Shown here one piece after another: positions 5,293-5,483 of a DNA stretch of 5,483 nucleotides; position 1 is the first letter of the stretch; the number at the start of each line of letters is the position of its first letter. Below the pieces are notes generated by a model. It made no database searches. It was not told the DNA's origin and saw only the letters and a program-made list of their open reading frames with translations. The stretch is from Mycobacteriaceae bacterium (GTDB lineage: Bacteria > Actinomycetota > Actinomycetes > Mycobacteriales > Mycobacteriaceae): positions 1 through 5,483 of the forward strand of contig JAFAWC010000270.1 of NCBI GenBank assembly GCA_019242135.1. Direction: 5' to 3'. Position numbers and translations under genes: made by a program.

Positions 5293-5483
5293 ATGGCACT
5301 CAAGACGGACATCCGCGGAATGGTCTGGAAATATCCCGACCACTTCGAGGTTGGCCGCGAGCAGATCCGCCAGTACGCCACGGCGGTTAAGGCCGACGAC
5401 CCGGCCAGCCACGACGAAGACGCCGCCCGCCAACTCGGCCACGACAGTCTCGTTGCGCCGCTGACCTTCTCGGCCCTTTTCGC
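5293..5483 (+). CDS. hadC: (3R)-hydroxyacyl-ACP dehydratase subunit HadC, N-terminal part
   Basis: A paralog of HadA that pairs with HadB for later elongation rounds on long-chain substrates. Only 63 codons (MALKTDIRGM...) are present before the window ends; the family is about 166 residues. The N-terminus MALKTDIRGMVWKYPD and the later LVAPLTF segment match M. tuberculosis HadC as remembered and parallel HadA. ATG 5293 follows the hadB stop by 2 nt and has no clear Shine-Dalgarno of its own, so it probably depends on ribosomes finishing hadB. Downstream genes lie outside the window. Confidence 0.95.
   Translation, partial: MALKTDIRGMVWKYPDHFEVGREQIRQYATAVKADDPASHDEDAARQLGHDSLVAPLTFSALF
5332..5360 (+). 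repeat. Direct repeat shared by hadA and hadC (copy 2)
   Basis: The hadC copy of the 29-base segment at 4435-4463. The two differences are A/T (Tyr versus Phe) and a synonymous C/T. Confidence 0.85.

Overview
The window is high-GC DNA from a mycobacterium (Mycobacterium/Mycolicibacterium or a close relative). The key evidence is the run tRNA-Thr, tRNA-Met, rpmG (four-cysteine form), hadA, hadB, hadC. This is the conserved mycobacterial order leading into the mycolic-acid FAS-II dehydratase genes, and the Had proteins closely match the M. tuberculosis versions as I remember them. The species cannot be fixed from this window.

Layout. The left edge holds the last 214 codons of galK (+). It converges with, and overlaps by 19 bp, a minus-strand gene for an unrecognised single-pass membrane protein. 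A separate minus-strand cluster runs from about 3883 down to 1605. It encodes a NYN-type RNase-like protein with a C-terminal OST-HTH/LOTUS domain, a metallo-beta-lactamase-fold hydrolase and an EchA3-like crotonase. The junctions are tight, so the three are probably co-transcribed, although two of them also carry candidate leaderless promoters. An 81-bp divergent region then separates NYN from the plus-strand unit: two tRNA genes, a 50-nt CAA-rich leader, rpmG, hadA, hadB and the first 63 codons of hadC, which is cut by the window end.

How the genes work together. HadA/HadB and HadB/HadC form the heterodimeric (3R)-hydroxyacyl-ACP dehydratases of FAS-II meromycolate elongation. HadB supplies the catalytic Asp36/His41. 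The tRNA genes and rpmG are translation functions placed just upstream. The minus-strand cluster mixes a predicted RNA-binding nuclease with two small-molecule enzymes, and its joint role is unknown.

Most notable points: HadA has Ser at position 61, where M. tuberculosis has the Cys targeted by isoxyl and thiacetazone. The EchA3-like protein has Phe in place of one of the two crotonase catalytic Glu residues. Several -10 hexamers sit 6-8 nt before start codons, suggesting leaderless mRNAs. The NYN-LOTUS gene is divergent from the tRNA genes. No mobile element, CRISPR array or gene-free stretch over 300 bp is present.
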